From NCBI GenBank assembly GCA_008692225.1, contig VICG01000004.1:1116501-1180500 (forward strand): 64,000 nt of DNA, read 5' to 3'. The notes beneath the pieces are model-generated. The model made no database searches, was not told the DNA's origin, and saw only the letters and a program-made list of their open reading frames with translations. Position numbers and translations under genes: made by a program. How positions within the stretch are numbered: position 1 is the stretch's first letter; every line of letters begins with the position of its first letter. Source of the stretch: Monilinia fructicola (Eukaryota > Ascomycota > Leotiomycetes > Helotiales > Sclerotiniaceae). Shown piece after piece: positions 48,051-61,047 of this stretch.

Positions 48051-49367
48051 TTAGTGGCAATAGCCACTCATACAAGTAAAATTTGAGTTACAAGGACTAG
48101 ATGCGCTACAATCCCAACCATTACATCCCCAAGTACAACTACCTGTCTCGCTTGCTGCCTTTGTGGTGGCTATAGTGCTTGTTTTAGTCGCAAGTGTCGT
48201 TGGCATAGCTTCAACGGCGGTGGATAGGGATGACGTAACTGTACCTCCAGCTACACTATATATTAGTATTTAGTTCCCAAACTGGATTCATAGAGCTGTC
48301 TTACCGGAATCACAACCTTTCTTCGTGTTGTTCAGGAGTAGCTGCTGAGTGGAAGACAGAATTGATGAACTTCCCTCTACAATCAAATAATTTTCTTCTT
48401 TATTATACTCAAACCATGATGCCGCGATGTAATTTGGATATTCGCACATATCCTGATTTACCAATTGACTAAGCCATGCAGCATTCCCGGAAGATCCAGC
48501 ATATCCTGTTTCACCAATGGCGAACGGGATGTTTGCGTCGGAGTAGGTATTGTAGAAATCCTTGTAGCAGCTTGAAAAGGCGGAGGGGGAGAGTGGAGAG
48601 GAAGTGGGGTAGCAGTCTACACCTACGATATCGACGTAAGATGGCCCAGGCCAGTATGGGGCAATGGGGGTATTTGGAGTGTCATCATTCGGAGACCAGA
48701 ACATTTTGATTTTGGGGTTCGTCGAGACAGCTGCGTGTACATTCTTCCAGGCTGTGATAAATTCAGTGGCTGTTCCGTGATATGTACCATCCGCCTAATG
48801 AAGTCTTAATTGAGGTCGCAGGACATTCTAGATGGTCAATACTAACGACATAATAATTCATCTCATGACCGAATCTCAACCAAACCTCCACCCCCCTCCC
48901 TGTGAATTGTTCCAACACACTAGCGACCTGACTAGCCACACTACTAGTCACCTCACTCAAAGGAATAGTAGGCATAACCGCCGGTTGGAATACAGCACCA
49001 GAAGCAACAACTTCATCAAGGCGTTCAAGAAGCTGGGAGCCATAGAATGTACTAGATGATATTTGGGCATACCATCCATAAGTACTAGCTTTTCCACCAA
49101 GTTTGCTATTTATCTGCGCTATGGTATAGGCTGGAGAAGCTACCTTGTAGCCATCTGATGGAAGGAAGCCAAATGCTACGCCATTGGAAATGACTCCATC
49201 CGAAGGGAGGTCATCAACTACAGCTTTAAGTGAGTTAGTTATGATTTCTCGAGTGAAAGAAAGTAAGTACCTCTTTTGTCAGCGAGAACCCGTGGAGTAA
49301 CCAAGGCCAACACAGTCGATGCCATAGCAGCTCCGTAAAGAAAATACATAGATAGTGATTTCATCAT
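48051..49367 (-). CDS. Secreted GH26-like endo-beta-mannanase with C-terminal Cys-rich module
   Basis: Hydrolyses internal beta-1,4-mannosidic bonds in plant mannans if the family assignment holds. Exons are 49367-49271, 49223-48847, 48794-48305 and 48250-48051; introns 47, 52 and 54 nt; phases close to 387 aa. ATG 49367 is the first in-frame ATG (the longer frame upstream starts TTG). The signal peptide is MMKSLSMYFLYGAAMASTVL; ADKRA could be a Kex2-type dibasic site. The acid/base Glu is in VWLRFGHEMNYYV (before the second intron) and the nucleophile Glu in IPFAIGETGYAGSSG; MFWSPN and SYVDIVGVDCYP are also typical. The acceptor of intron 3 is the second of two nearby AGs (48252-48251); the first gives a stop. 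After a Thr/Ser/Ala linker the last exon encodes CTWGCNGWDCSASSPC, then FTCMSGYC, a six-Cys tail. Confidence 0.85.
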
Positions 49368-52238
49368 AAAACTGATTGTAAGAATCAAAAGTGCATGTAA
49401 GAGAGAAGATCTTGTAGACGATTGTATCAAGTGAGAGAGGATGTCGATACAGGAAATGAGATGCGAAAGACAAGACTTCCTATAACAATTTATATAGCTT
49501 CTAATACATCATTTCTCACTCAGAAGCAACCACCACACGAATGAGATCTCCTTCCATAGTCTTGAGACTCGGAATATACACTACTATAGCCCATGAAACT
49601 CAATTGCTTCTCTTACTTAAAATAGGCAGATCGTGTGGTCACACAATACATCGTTCAGCCACTGCAGAAAATCGTTGTACAATGAGATCAATTCAATTGG
49701 TTCAATAATTATCATGGAACTCAATTGTTGCATTTTCGTGATGGGAAATGATGATTCTCTCAGAAATCTTACAAGGAAGGCAAGATTGATAGATAAATTT
49801 AGGAAAAGAACGAAGGAATCGTTTCAGAGATGATGTGGCTGCAGATGTGCCATTATGAGGGGGGCAGTTAGTGTATGTGACTTTACGGCATGATCTACTT
49901 ACTGTAAGAGAAATACTTTTGTTAGCGAATTTTTGTATTTTAGAAAAGTGGTTTTCGCAAAACAGGTATCTAATTATATTTATATCTTATTTGTAAAGAA
50001 GCCTAAATATTCCTCAGAATACTCCGTATAATTACTCAAGGCTAAACTAATAAGAATATATATACTTTAAGTGTTAATATTATTTCTAATATTTATAAAC
50101 TTTACCTGTCTATTAGTTTCTATAATTAAAATCTTTAGAGATTTATTAGAAAATAATTGCAATTTTAACGATATATAATAACCCCAATTTATTATAGAAG
50201 AATTTAAATTAATTATAATTTCGTTTTCGATTTGTAAGCGACAGTCTACTCCGTACAGAAGTACTGTACTGTACTCGAGTAGTAACAACGAGATATATCT
50301 CGATCTTTTAATCCTTGCAGATACTAATATCTTAATCCTTTAATCTTTATAAACGTTGATGTTCCGATCCATCCTTTTGATCTTTCTTTCAATTTCCTTT
50401 TTTGAACGTTTTAACTTGTTCAAATTACGTGAATTCGAAAAATAAGGTTATAGTTGATAACTACGTAATGAACGTTTAGACCCTTGAGGAACGGACCTTG
50501 CGCTTCGGCTGGGTCAAACCACATGCTTAGGCATATTCCACAGTAATGTGGCTCTTCAAGGGTTATAAGGAATCCTGTATACGCTTAATATATAATAGAG
50601 ATCCGCTTTGAATTGATATTAATGCGATAATTATCCTTAATGTTTATAAAATCCGTAGTAACAGCCCCGGCCGTCTCCAGTCCCCTGGGGAGATCAGAGT
50701 CTAGCGAGATCCCTGGGACGTTACCTAGTAATCATCATCGACCTCAAAGGCCTTATCGGTATTTCAATCTCGAATTTTAATCATTTAATTAATTATAAAT
50801 CAAAACTATATATCTAAATAGATCTTAATTATTAGAATAAAGTAATGACTTTTCCAAAAAAAAAACTCATATTCGAATGAAAATATAAGTCGAAAAAATA
50901 ACGAATATTTGAATTCTTAGAATAAATTATATACTCGAGTACAGAGCACAACCAAACATAAACACCTAATATATAAAACTCGAAATTCAAAATTCGCTAA
51001 AGAACGCATTTTTCTTAAATCATGGATGGGGTAATGATTTGAGCTTTCTAGCGCCACAGCATCTAAGAATAAATCAGCAAGCAAACACTTTCAAGCTTCC
51101 TCTAGTGAGGTAATGGTGACATTCATTTTAGAATCTGACAGATCCGAATTTCTTCGATCCTTCAGCAACTATATTAAAAAGCCAATAGCCATTCACATGG
51201 AGATCCTTCAGTTAAGCCGGTAGGAATTGACATCTCATTTAATATTACGGGTGGTTCCAAGGTTGCCGGAGATGGATTCTTAGATCAGCAACGATAGAAC
51301 ATATGCATGGTATTACATTGTGTAATGGGGATCAAGACAAGATTTGTTACTGAAATCGGATGACATGAAGTTATGTCAGCGAGATATGCATTTGTAAGGG
51401 GCACAGATATCTTTTGTGCTGCTTCATATTATACTTTGAATTACTATGGCCATGGTTAGTGCATGGCTTGAACACATTTCAAGTATGTTCGCACGACGCT
51501 CGAATTGTTAAAAATGCCTAGTATTGATGTTGTATTTTTGTAAGCTAGCTTTTTGGAGGGGGGATTTAGATGTCAAGTACTCACTTGTTGCTTTAGCATA
51601 CTTTCCGAGTGAAACATTCTTTAGTTTTCGTCCCACAAGGTTATCACCCTTTATGGGCCGTCCATGGCTTCCACATCACATTCCCCATGAACAAAAATTT
51701 GGACTTGATAATCAGACCATATGAAAATATTCATGCCATATTGTTCTGTGGGTGACCATAGGAAGGATGTTCTACACGTTTGTCGGGCTATGAAGAGTTC
51801 GTTTCAGGGACTGCAAAGCTGAAGCAGTTGATAATTAGCTACGCAAGGAAAAATGGCATTTCGTGCAAAACAATGACTATCATCGTTACATTACTGAGCG
51901 TAATCGTAGAGTCGAGAATCAATTTTTTGTGTCTTGTCTCTCTTATATAATCGGTTTCACAAGATGGGATTTGATGGATTGTCAGCAGAATGGACCCGCA
52001 CGATCTCTTCATGCAACACAGGTCTCCCAACTGCTTACTGAGGATCATGCAAGATGATTTGATAATTTACATCTGAGATTGAACCCTAAACATTATTATG
52101 AAGTTATTGTATATATAAGGTTCAATTCAAAATGTGTTGATTTCATCGTCAGCAGCTTTCCTTGCATCTTCCCTACTCTCATTCATCGAGTCTTCATTTC
52201 CATCTTCTTATAGTCACTCGTTTGTCCTTTCTTTCACT
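49368..52238. other. Gene-free stretch with AT-rich block
   Basis: 49500-49900 holds short frames only. 49900-50230 and 50740-51000 are very AT-rich; between them lies a less AT-rich island (50480-50740) with inverted repeats, described separately. TACTCCGTA occurs at 50020-50028 and 50247-50255. 51000-52238 is average composition with no supportable gene. The last ~120 bp include a TATATAA box (about 52111) upstream of the GH23-like start. Confidence 0.5.
50478..50735. repeat. Less AT-rich island with inverted repeats inside an AT-rich block; possible transposon or LTR remnant
   Basis: Arms ACCCTTGAGGA (about 50479) and TCTTCAAGGGTT (about 50552) can pair. GTAACAGCCCC (about 50657) and GGGACGTTAC (about 50715) form a second imperfect pair enclosing CAGTCCCCTGGGGAGA. 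The island is sharply less AT-rich than its flanks. No coding capacity and no target-site duplication established. Confidence 0.35.
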
Positions 52239-53110
52239 ATGCACATGCAAAAGTCTTTCATCACGGCATCCTGTCTTGCCACTATTTCTCTTGCCGCTCC
52301 CCTAGATGCTCGCGGTAGTTCCAGTTCCCCCACAAACGCAAAAGTCACCCTCGCAGCAGCATTCACTTCTGGCGCCGGCAATAAGGATCCTAACTCTACT
52401 CTCAGTGCAGGCGTTGGTAAGGGCACTGACACTTACAAGTGTTATTCGGGAGATTGGCAATCATTCCCACCAACTTCCAGATGGGTGTCCTTTGATGCTA
52501 TGTGGAATAAATCCACTACGTATCTGAAAGAGTCATGTGCCAATACTGGAGCCTTCGGTTCCGGCGATAGCCCGGCCCAGATTCAAAGCATGTATGATTC
52601 GATCTTGTCGGTTGCCAGTGCTAGTTTGGTCGATCCGAGATTTATCTATGCCATCATCCTGCAGGAGAGCAGTGGATGTGTCAATATCGACACTAGCAAG
52701 AACCCGGACCCAAGTCAGCCTGATAATCCGTAAGCTCAATTTCATATTACCCCTTTCCATGCAATATTCTCCCCCGTACAAATCACCAACTGCTTCCCAG
52801 TGGTCTCATGCAATCCGTTGCTGGCGTAAAATTCGTCGGTAACTCCGCCTCTGCTTCCGCTCAAGCCGCATCCATCCACCAAATGATCGTCGATGGCACT
52901 CAAGGTACAACCAAAGGCGAGGGTCTTGTCCAATGCATCAATAAATATGGAAACATCTATGAGGCAGCTCGATGTTACAATTCGGGAGACGTCAAGAAAA
53001 GCGATTTGAACGATCCTCAAGGAGCTACTCCAAGTTATGTTACGGATATTGCGAACAGAATGACCGGATGGTTGGATGCCCCGCAGAAGTACAGCTCTTG
53101 CAAGAAATAG
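52239..53110 (+). CDS. Secreted GH23/SLT-like (lysozyme-fold) protein
   Basis: Likely an extracellular muramidase or related lytic enzyme. Exons are 52239-52729 and 52801-53110 with a 71-nt intron (GTAAGC..CCAG) that splits the family signature; 266 aa. The long frame begins upstream with GTG, so I use ATG 52239 (MHMQKSFITASCLATISLAA), which gives a clear signal peptide ending near ARG. The domain shows the catalytic Glu in FIYAIILQESSGCVNI and, across the intron, PGLMQSVAG, matching the SLT ES..GLMQ pattern. Further family features are CINKYGNIYEAARCYNSG and a C-terminal YVTDIANRMTGW. Six Cys residues lie in the mature part and could form disulfides. Activity against peptidoglycan is inferred from the family; chitinous targets are possible. 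Confidence 0.82.
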
Positions 53111-54449
53111 ATATCTTCCTACGTAGATAGGGGATGATATGTGGCAGTGAAGGTATCACTCGAAATCAAGATGAAGGAAATAGGTGAAGGAGCTTGAGTG
53201 AAGAGTGCGCAAGGAGCTAGGACTTCATTGCAGTGTATGGCTTATATGCCTTGAAATTGTTTATTTGGAGCTGGAAAACTTCACGTTTTGATATTTTAAG
53301 GGATGATAGTCTATTGGAATCCGAAAGATCTCAAATTCAGACACGTGAAAAGAATAGAGTCTCAATTTCCTGATCCCCACTCCCCCTGTCCAGTAGAATT
53401 TTATCTATCAAGACACACATTCAATGTTCAGAAGCAATAATCTATTTGATGAGGGAAATTCTTCGGTTATTGAAGTTGTCCAACCTCAATGCAAAAACCA
53501 AACGTCGCGTTGCCTATTTGTTGGTATTGAAATTTCCTTCTACACAAAGCTAGTGATATATATAGAGCCCTTGTGCAAGAATCACCACTGTGTTTCAAAA
53601 TTCATCTGACAACGCCAGCAGTTGAAGGATGACTTCTGGGTATTAATTATTATATCAATCATGAGAACCAACAGTAAGAAAAACCAAACCTAAATAGCAA
53701 TATCAAACATGAATGACAGCATACAAAACGGAAAGCTTGAGATTCACGCAGACTGGTATTAGATTTTCTGCAGAATGTTCTTGTCTTGAATCGCCACATC
53801 GCAAACTAAACGGCAACTAGATCTCAGTAGAGAGGTGAGAGAATCTAAACTTCTTATGCTGCATGGATTCAGATTAGGAGCTTCTAATTGTAACGCCCAG
53901 GTGTATTTGATGATATTCAAGTTCTGTTTTGAGAGGGCGGGCTGAGTTGAGCGGCTGGTGAATCCTAAACGTACGGAGTATGCATTATTTATTATGCATG
54001 AATGTATTTCTAGGCTCTTGTTCAGTGTAAGGTATAGAAGAAACTATATGTATTAGGGAAAGGGGCATGCATACATGTATATTCCATGGATATAAGGTTC
54101 ATTATTTGAAGGGACTTTATTTTTACTTTTCACATAATTGTTGCTATCTACTGCAGAAATTTGAATCAAAAGCCGGGAAATAGAGTGAGTAGAAAAGCGT
54201 GCGGAGAATAAATACCTACTGTAGACAAGCGAAGTTGAAAAGGGGCCGATTCACTGCTAATTGCCACGTGGACCCCACATCCGAACTATCTCCACAGCCC
54301 CTCCCACATTTTCGTGCAGAAGCGAGAATGGAAAATAAAATGGGGCTCTCCAGTTGTACGTAAATTGTGAATTGAAGTTTGGAAACAAAAGAGAAGACAA
54401 ATAGTACGAGTGATAATAAGGGCGTCTAAAAAATTGCAAAAATCAAAAA
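53111..54449. other. Intergenic, no gene seen
   Basis: Contains one TACGGAGTA word (53972-53980) and mildly AT-rich DNA. The last stretch (54421-54449) is the A-rich flank that forms the tRNA terminator on the minus strand. Confidence 0.5.
54424..54449 (-). terminator. RNA polymerase III terminator of tRNA-Ser
   Basis: Directly after the discriminator base the minus strand reads TCGTTTTTGATTTTTGC and then another T6 run, three T tracts within about 26 bp. Runs of four or more T terminate Pol III; backup tracts are common. Confidence 0.8.
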
Positions 54450-54546
54450 CGACACCTGAGTGATTCGAACACTCGCTCCCGAAGGAAATGCCTGTCTCTG
54501 GATATACAGTAGCAGGGCATCGCGTTAACCACTCCGCCAAAGTGCC
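54450..54546 (-). tRNA. tRNA-Ser(GCU) with a 16-nt intron
   Basis: Read on the minus strand from 54546. The 7-bp acceptor stem pairs GGCACTT with AGGTGTC, allowing G-U pairs. A D-arm GGCGGAGTGGTTAACGC follows. The anticodon arm is ATGCC-CTGCTA / A-GGCAT, anticodon GCT at 54513-54511. A 16-nt intron (54509-54494) follows position 37. The long variable arm with a TTCC-TTCG-GGAG hairpin is the class II hallmark of Ser/Leu tRNAs. The T-arm is GAGTG-TTCGAAT-CACTC and the discriminator is G, as for serine. The sequence downstream begins with a T5 run and further T tracts. Confidence 0.95.
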
Positions 54547-56757
54547 TGGTTATGCTTTGGGATGTTGTTGCAGACATTTCTTTAAATATATATATACATC
54601 ATCATTATCTAGACCAACATAGGAAATTCACGAAACGCTAAATGCTTCAATCTTCCATACTAGGGGGATTTATTTCCTTTGTGCATTTATGTTTCGTGGA
54701 ACTTCACGTTTTCTAGTCTTCCTTGTTGGCATTAAATATTTGAATGTTTCGAAATATTGTGAGTTCACCGGGCGCACAATCGCCAGGCATGAGCTCCCGA
54801 CTACAGTCAGCTTACAATTCAATAACTCAATAGATAGACCTCAGTTACGATTTTTTACATGATGGGATATCTCAATTCTAACAATCAAAATTTAATGAAG
54901 ATCAAGTATATGGATGGGACCTTGTTTCAGTAATTACCTCTTTCGGTCGTCCAAATCAGTTCTATGTACTGGATGTCCTTTTCACTCCTGCCCAAATCGA
55001 CGAATCATGCTTTGACTTAATTCACCCTTATCCAACCACAAAGCCTTTGCCGAAACTCAATTTCCTTCTATCACAACGCTTATCCTTATCTCTTCTGTTC
55101 CATCAACCAAAGATTTGGAAAGAGGTATGCCTGCCCATGTATAATAAGTGTCGACACAAATGCTTCTCCCAGATTGTATGCAGCTCCAACGTCCGCTCTT
55201 CCATGGAATTACCCATTGTATTCTTTAGGGGTATTGTGCTTGGGTTTCAAGCTAGTAGAGATCGGAGTGTCGTGTTGTTATGGCATCTGGGGTCATGGCA
55301 TTCCTCGATAAAAATGTTACATTCTACGCCTACAGATAAGCTTCCAGGATGCTGAAAGGGCTTTCTGGATGGAGGCGAAGAAATTTATCGGATTGTGCCA
55401 TACATGTTCTTCTCAGTACCTACGCAAGTTTGCTGGTTCGTCGTCTCTAGACGTTTTCATTATCCTTCTTCCTGCTTTTTCAAGAGCTACTGCAGGCTCT
55501 TCTTGCCAAACGCAACTAGCGATGGTCACCAAATTTGGCAAGTGTTATTTTGAGGCTTCTCACTTCATCCACTACGATACTTGTGGGCTATATCAACAAA
55601 TCTACAATGGCAGAAGTCGACTTTTTATGGTTGTTGTGAACTTGTGATTGCAAGGTTCGGATGCTATTCCAGAAACCCGGGCCCGCAAGCTCCGGTTTCC
55701 GACCGGTTATTCTGGTGTACTTCTTCAACGCCTAGCCTGAAGCACTTGATAATACCAAAATGAGCACACCACTTCTGTTCGATAATCCTCTCCGGATAAA
55801 TACATCAAGATACATACAATACTCCATACATCCTTCGTTCTCTATTATCTGACTTCAAGCCAATATCTTTTTTGTTGCAAGTTCCGTAAAAACCCACCTA
55901 GTCAAATTTCAGAAAATCTGCAGAAATCTGGGAGATATGATGAGCTGCCTTTTCAATGCGGACTACTATCTTGAAGCCGTGCGAACTCATCATCAAGCTG
56001 AGCGATTGAGCCAAGAGAGAATATTGCCAAGATTCGCACGATGTGTCACGGTACCAATTTATCCGCAGTAAGTAACTGCCGAAAAGGAAGTCATTTTTAT
56101 CAAATTCTCGTGTTTAAATATCTGGAGATATGCTAGGATCGATAACAATGCAATTGCAGAGCAGGGTCTATCCTTCGGTCCCGTTTCTCCATGGAAAAAA
56201 TCCTATTATGCCCATTATCATTGAGGGACTTTAAAAACAAAGAACAGTGCAGCTGAATTATAGGTTGCCAAGTATTATAGATTCTACCTAATATGAATCA
56301 AGCTCGCTTTAATGTAGCAGGGCTTGAATATCCCCGGAATATTCTCCTTCTCTTAATTTAGGCTCTTTGCTTAGGGGATTCTCCGCCTAATCTTGGCGTT
56401 TGCGGGGCGCTTAACGTCGCCTTCAAAACATATGGAGAAATTTCAATCACAGTGTCACGAGTTATCACAGTTATTGTACTAATTGTCTAGCAATGAGATG
56501 TTTGATATTAGCCTATGTTTATGCGGGAAGACGGGAGAGTGAAACTTTGCTTGATATTACTGCGGGCGCTAGAAGTCCAATTTCACCAATGCTTGTGCTT
56601 GATTGCTCCTTTCTTCCATCTTGGCATATATGTACAAATGCAATCATGAAATTTAAGAGTATATATGAATGGGTAGTTTCTTGCTTTCAATCTTTCCCGT
56701 TTTTACAAACTGAGGCAATTTGATTTCTCAGTTCGGAACTTCCAGTATCACAACAAC
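54547..56757. other. Intergenic upstream of the xylanase gene
   Basis: Open frames at 55047-55763 lack recognisable motifs and shift between frames, so I cannot call a gene. 56100-56480 is average composition. Sequence just before 56758 would be the xylanase promoter/5' UTR. No repeat or RNA gene seen. Confidence 0.45.
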
Positions 56758-58333
<1,576 letters not shown>

Positions 58334-61047
58334 GAGGTTTGTTATCTTAGCAAAGAGAGTGAGCCATATTGGGCCACAAAATTGTAAAGTGTATACAACT
58401 GAGTTTCGGATCTGCTTCGGTATCATATCTTTCGTTTGATTACCATATATCACGAATTAGTTGCCAGCTGTAAAGAGTTACAGTAAATTCTGACAGGAAT
58501 CTTTACCACATACATCGCAACCTTGGCTCTGAGAACTTTGCTTGCTCCACTTTCTCAGTTGATTTATCGCATATCTGTCTTGTTTTCAAAGGATGATACT
58601 TCTACTTATCGTATTCGCAGGAAGGATTACAGGGTTCCTTCCTCACACTTCTACTAAAGTGAGATATTCTACAAGATCTTAGTTCTCGGGGATATTTATG
58701 TAGCAGCAAGAATTTGTATAGAAGAGAAGAAAGAAATTGGCCACCGTACGCGCGAGTTACGCGAGTTAGTTGACCAACGTAGAGATGACTACATCTCATA
58801 TTCTTAGCAGACCTCAAACTCAAAATTGACACCATCTTTAGCCATAACTCGCGCCCATGAGCTTTGGCTTCAGACTTGATGTCGTCTCAATCTGAAATTC
58901 AAAGGAAGGCACAAATGCCTTGTATACTTTGATGAAGATATGAAAACTAGTGGTTTTCTTGTCTCATTCTGCTTCGTGGGCTTCATGAACTCATTTGGGT
59001 CAACGCGCCCCTGCTTCATGGCTTTGGTACCGTCTTTCAGTTTGCTGCAAACATATCAAGAGTCTCTTTGCCACAGCAAGATCGATGGAAGTTAAGCTGG
59101 AGCAATGAGAAAAGGGTGTTAAAATCGGACACTTACTTACAGTTTTCTATGAAGGCTGCCGCCATAAAACAACGCATATATTATATTTCTTATCGTCTCT
59201 ATTTTCTTTGAGTTTTGAATAATCATATGAATAGCAACAAAACAAAGAGTCTCAGAGGGAATTTACTGTATTTACAATTGAGGAAGAAAGTCAACGGGAT
59301 GACAGATGCATATCGAGCGATTCTCAAATGGATGGCTTCATTTACAACAGAAAGTGGGCACAGAAGGGTCGCAATATAAAAATCATGCCAGGAAAAGCTC
59401 TACTAGACACAAGTTTTGACCCGAAGTTTCACGACTCTAGTAATCGAGGGTGTAGCTACTCATCCCATCATCAGAGTGAGTGGATATAGAAGATGGAGAA
59501 GACCCATCATTCAAATCTCGGGCATTCTTGTCTAGGTAGTGGAAGAGTAGATTCACAACAGTTAATGTTGCCAAAAAATGGAAAAAGCAATCAACGGCAT
59601 TCTAGCTGTCAAACAAATGGTAGGAAAACAGGCTTTTGTTTGTTATTTCGCCTACCTCTGGTATCTCTGACACCTCTTGCAAAGAAAGCTACAGTACTTA
59701 TTTGAAAGGCCTTCAGCGAGATGGATATGGATTTGAATTTCCATCTCATCTGTAGTCGGCCGATTCAGGTCAACTCAGTATCAGCTTTTTCGGTGTTAGG
59801 CATGAGTTTCTCCAATCTTATTAATAGCATCCAAAGGGGATGCGAGTTGTTTAGATATGTTTCTCTGTTAGCGATATATGCTATGATTGACGTCAAGGAG
59901 CCAATCAAGGTAAGAATTGACATATTACAAACTATATTTCATAGGCAAACGCCACTCCGGGCTATTTATTGACTAGAAATCAGGAGAACTACCTAGGTTT
60001 CGACGGTATTCTTCAAATTTTTGAACGCCCAGAAGTCCAAGTACAGTCTACTTCTTGTTCCTATTGCGCGATGCGGGGTAGAAGAATCTATAAGTATTTC
60101 CTTCTAATTCTAAGTCAACTATTCTTTGATATTCGATACTTGTATACTAGCAAAGTCATACTGGAAACGTAGGCGTGGAGGGGAGCAATGCTTATTCCAA
60201 TACAGCAGCTAAGGAACTGCGAAAGCAAGATCCAAGTTAACTGTATCCTATATATATCCTTCTATGAAGTTCCTAGTCAATTCAAAGCTATTATGGGACT
60301 CAGTGATAGCCTATACAAGTGTTCGCGCTCTAGCTGGAAGTTTAAGTGATGGGTTTAAGATATCGACTCGGGGTGTTAGTTGCCAGGACACAGTATCTTG
60401 CGCCGCTAATGGCGCAATTGAATTAAATCGAGCCTAAAGTCAATTTTTACTTCTCAGAAACGGTAATTTATTCACAGAAGTAAAGTGAATACCCAATTCA
60501 GGTTCGTTCGGTTGTAGCACACGAACTATATTGTCACATTTTGCAATTTTGTTACGGTTTTGATGGCGATGATCTTCAGGTTTCTCCTCGTAGTAGTGCC
60601 ATAGAAGTAATTGTAACATCCATACCAGGGTCGTATGATCGTTTATACACACCAAGACCTTCGGGTGCGGCAACGACATTAACTACAACTCAGATTTAAT
60701 ACGGCTCATGAGCATTGAATAATATCTCTTCAATACAGCCATCAGGGTTAAAGGCTTTGATAAAAAAACCGTAGTAGGAATTTCTGCTGTAGTAAAATAA
60801 TTTCCATTTTGCTTAAAGGTCCTCCCACCCATCGATCCTCCAAATAATTTCGACACCAGATCGCAACTATTCTACGAGAAAATTTCCAACACAGATCTTC
60901 TTACTAGAATAACTTAACTTCTACATCGAGATATTTACAATCTTCCATTACCAAAACAAGCACGATACATATTGCTTTTCGAAGTGGTATCCTTTTATTC
61001 AATCACCAAAAACTATTACTTCCCAAAGTAATATTGATCTATTCATA
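58334..61047. other. Gene-free spacer
   Basis: Average to mildly AT-rich DNA. Open frames at 59493-60172 are short and featureless. No tRNA, repeat array or transposon recognised. About 60830-61047 includes a pyrimidine-rich stretch and is the likely promoter/5' UTR of the next gene. Confidence 0.45.

Noticed and set aside
52134..52238. Longer N-terminus for the GH23-like protein
   Set aside because: The extension starts with GTG, and the ATG at 52239 places a normal signal peptide at the N-terminus.
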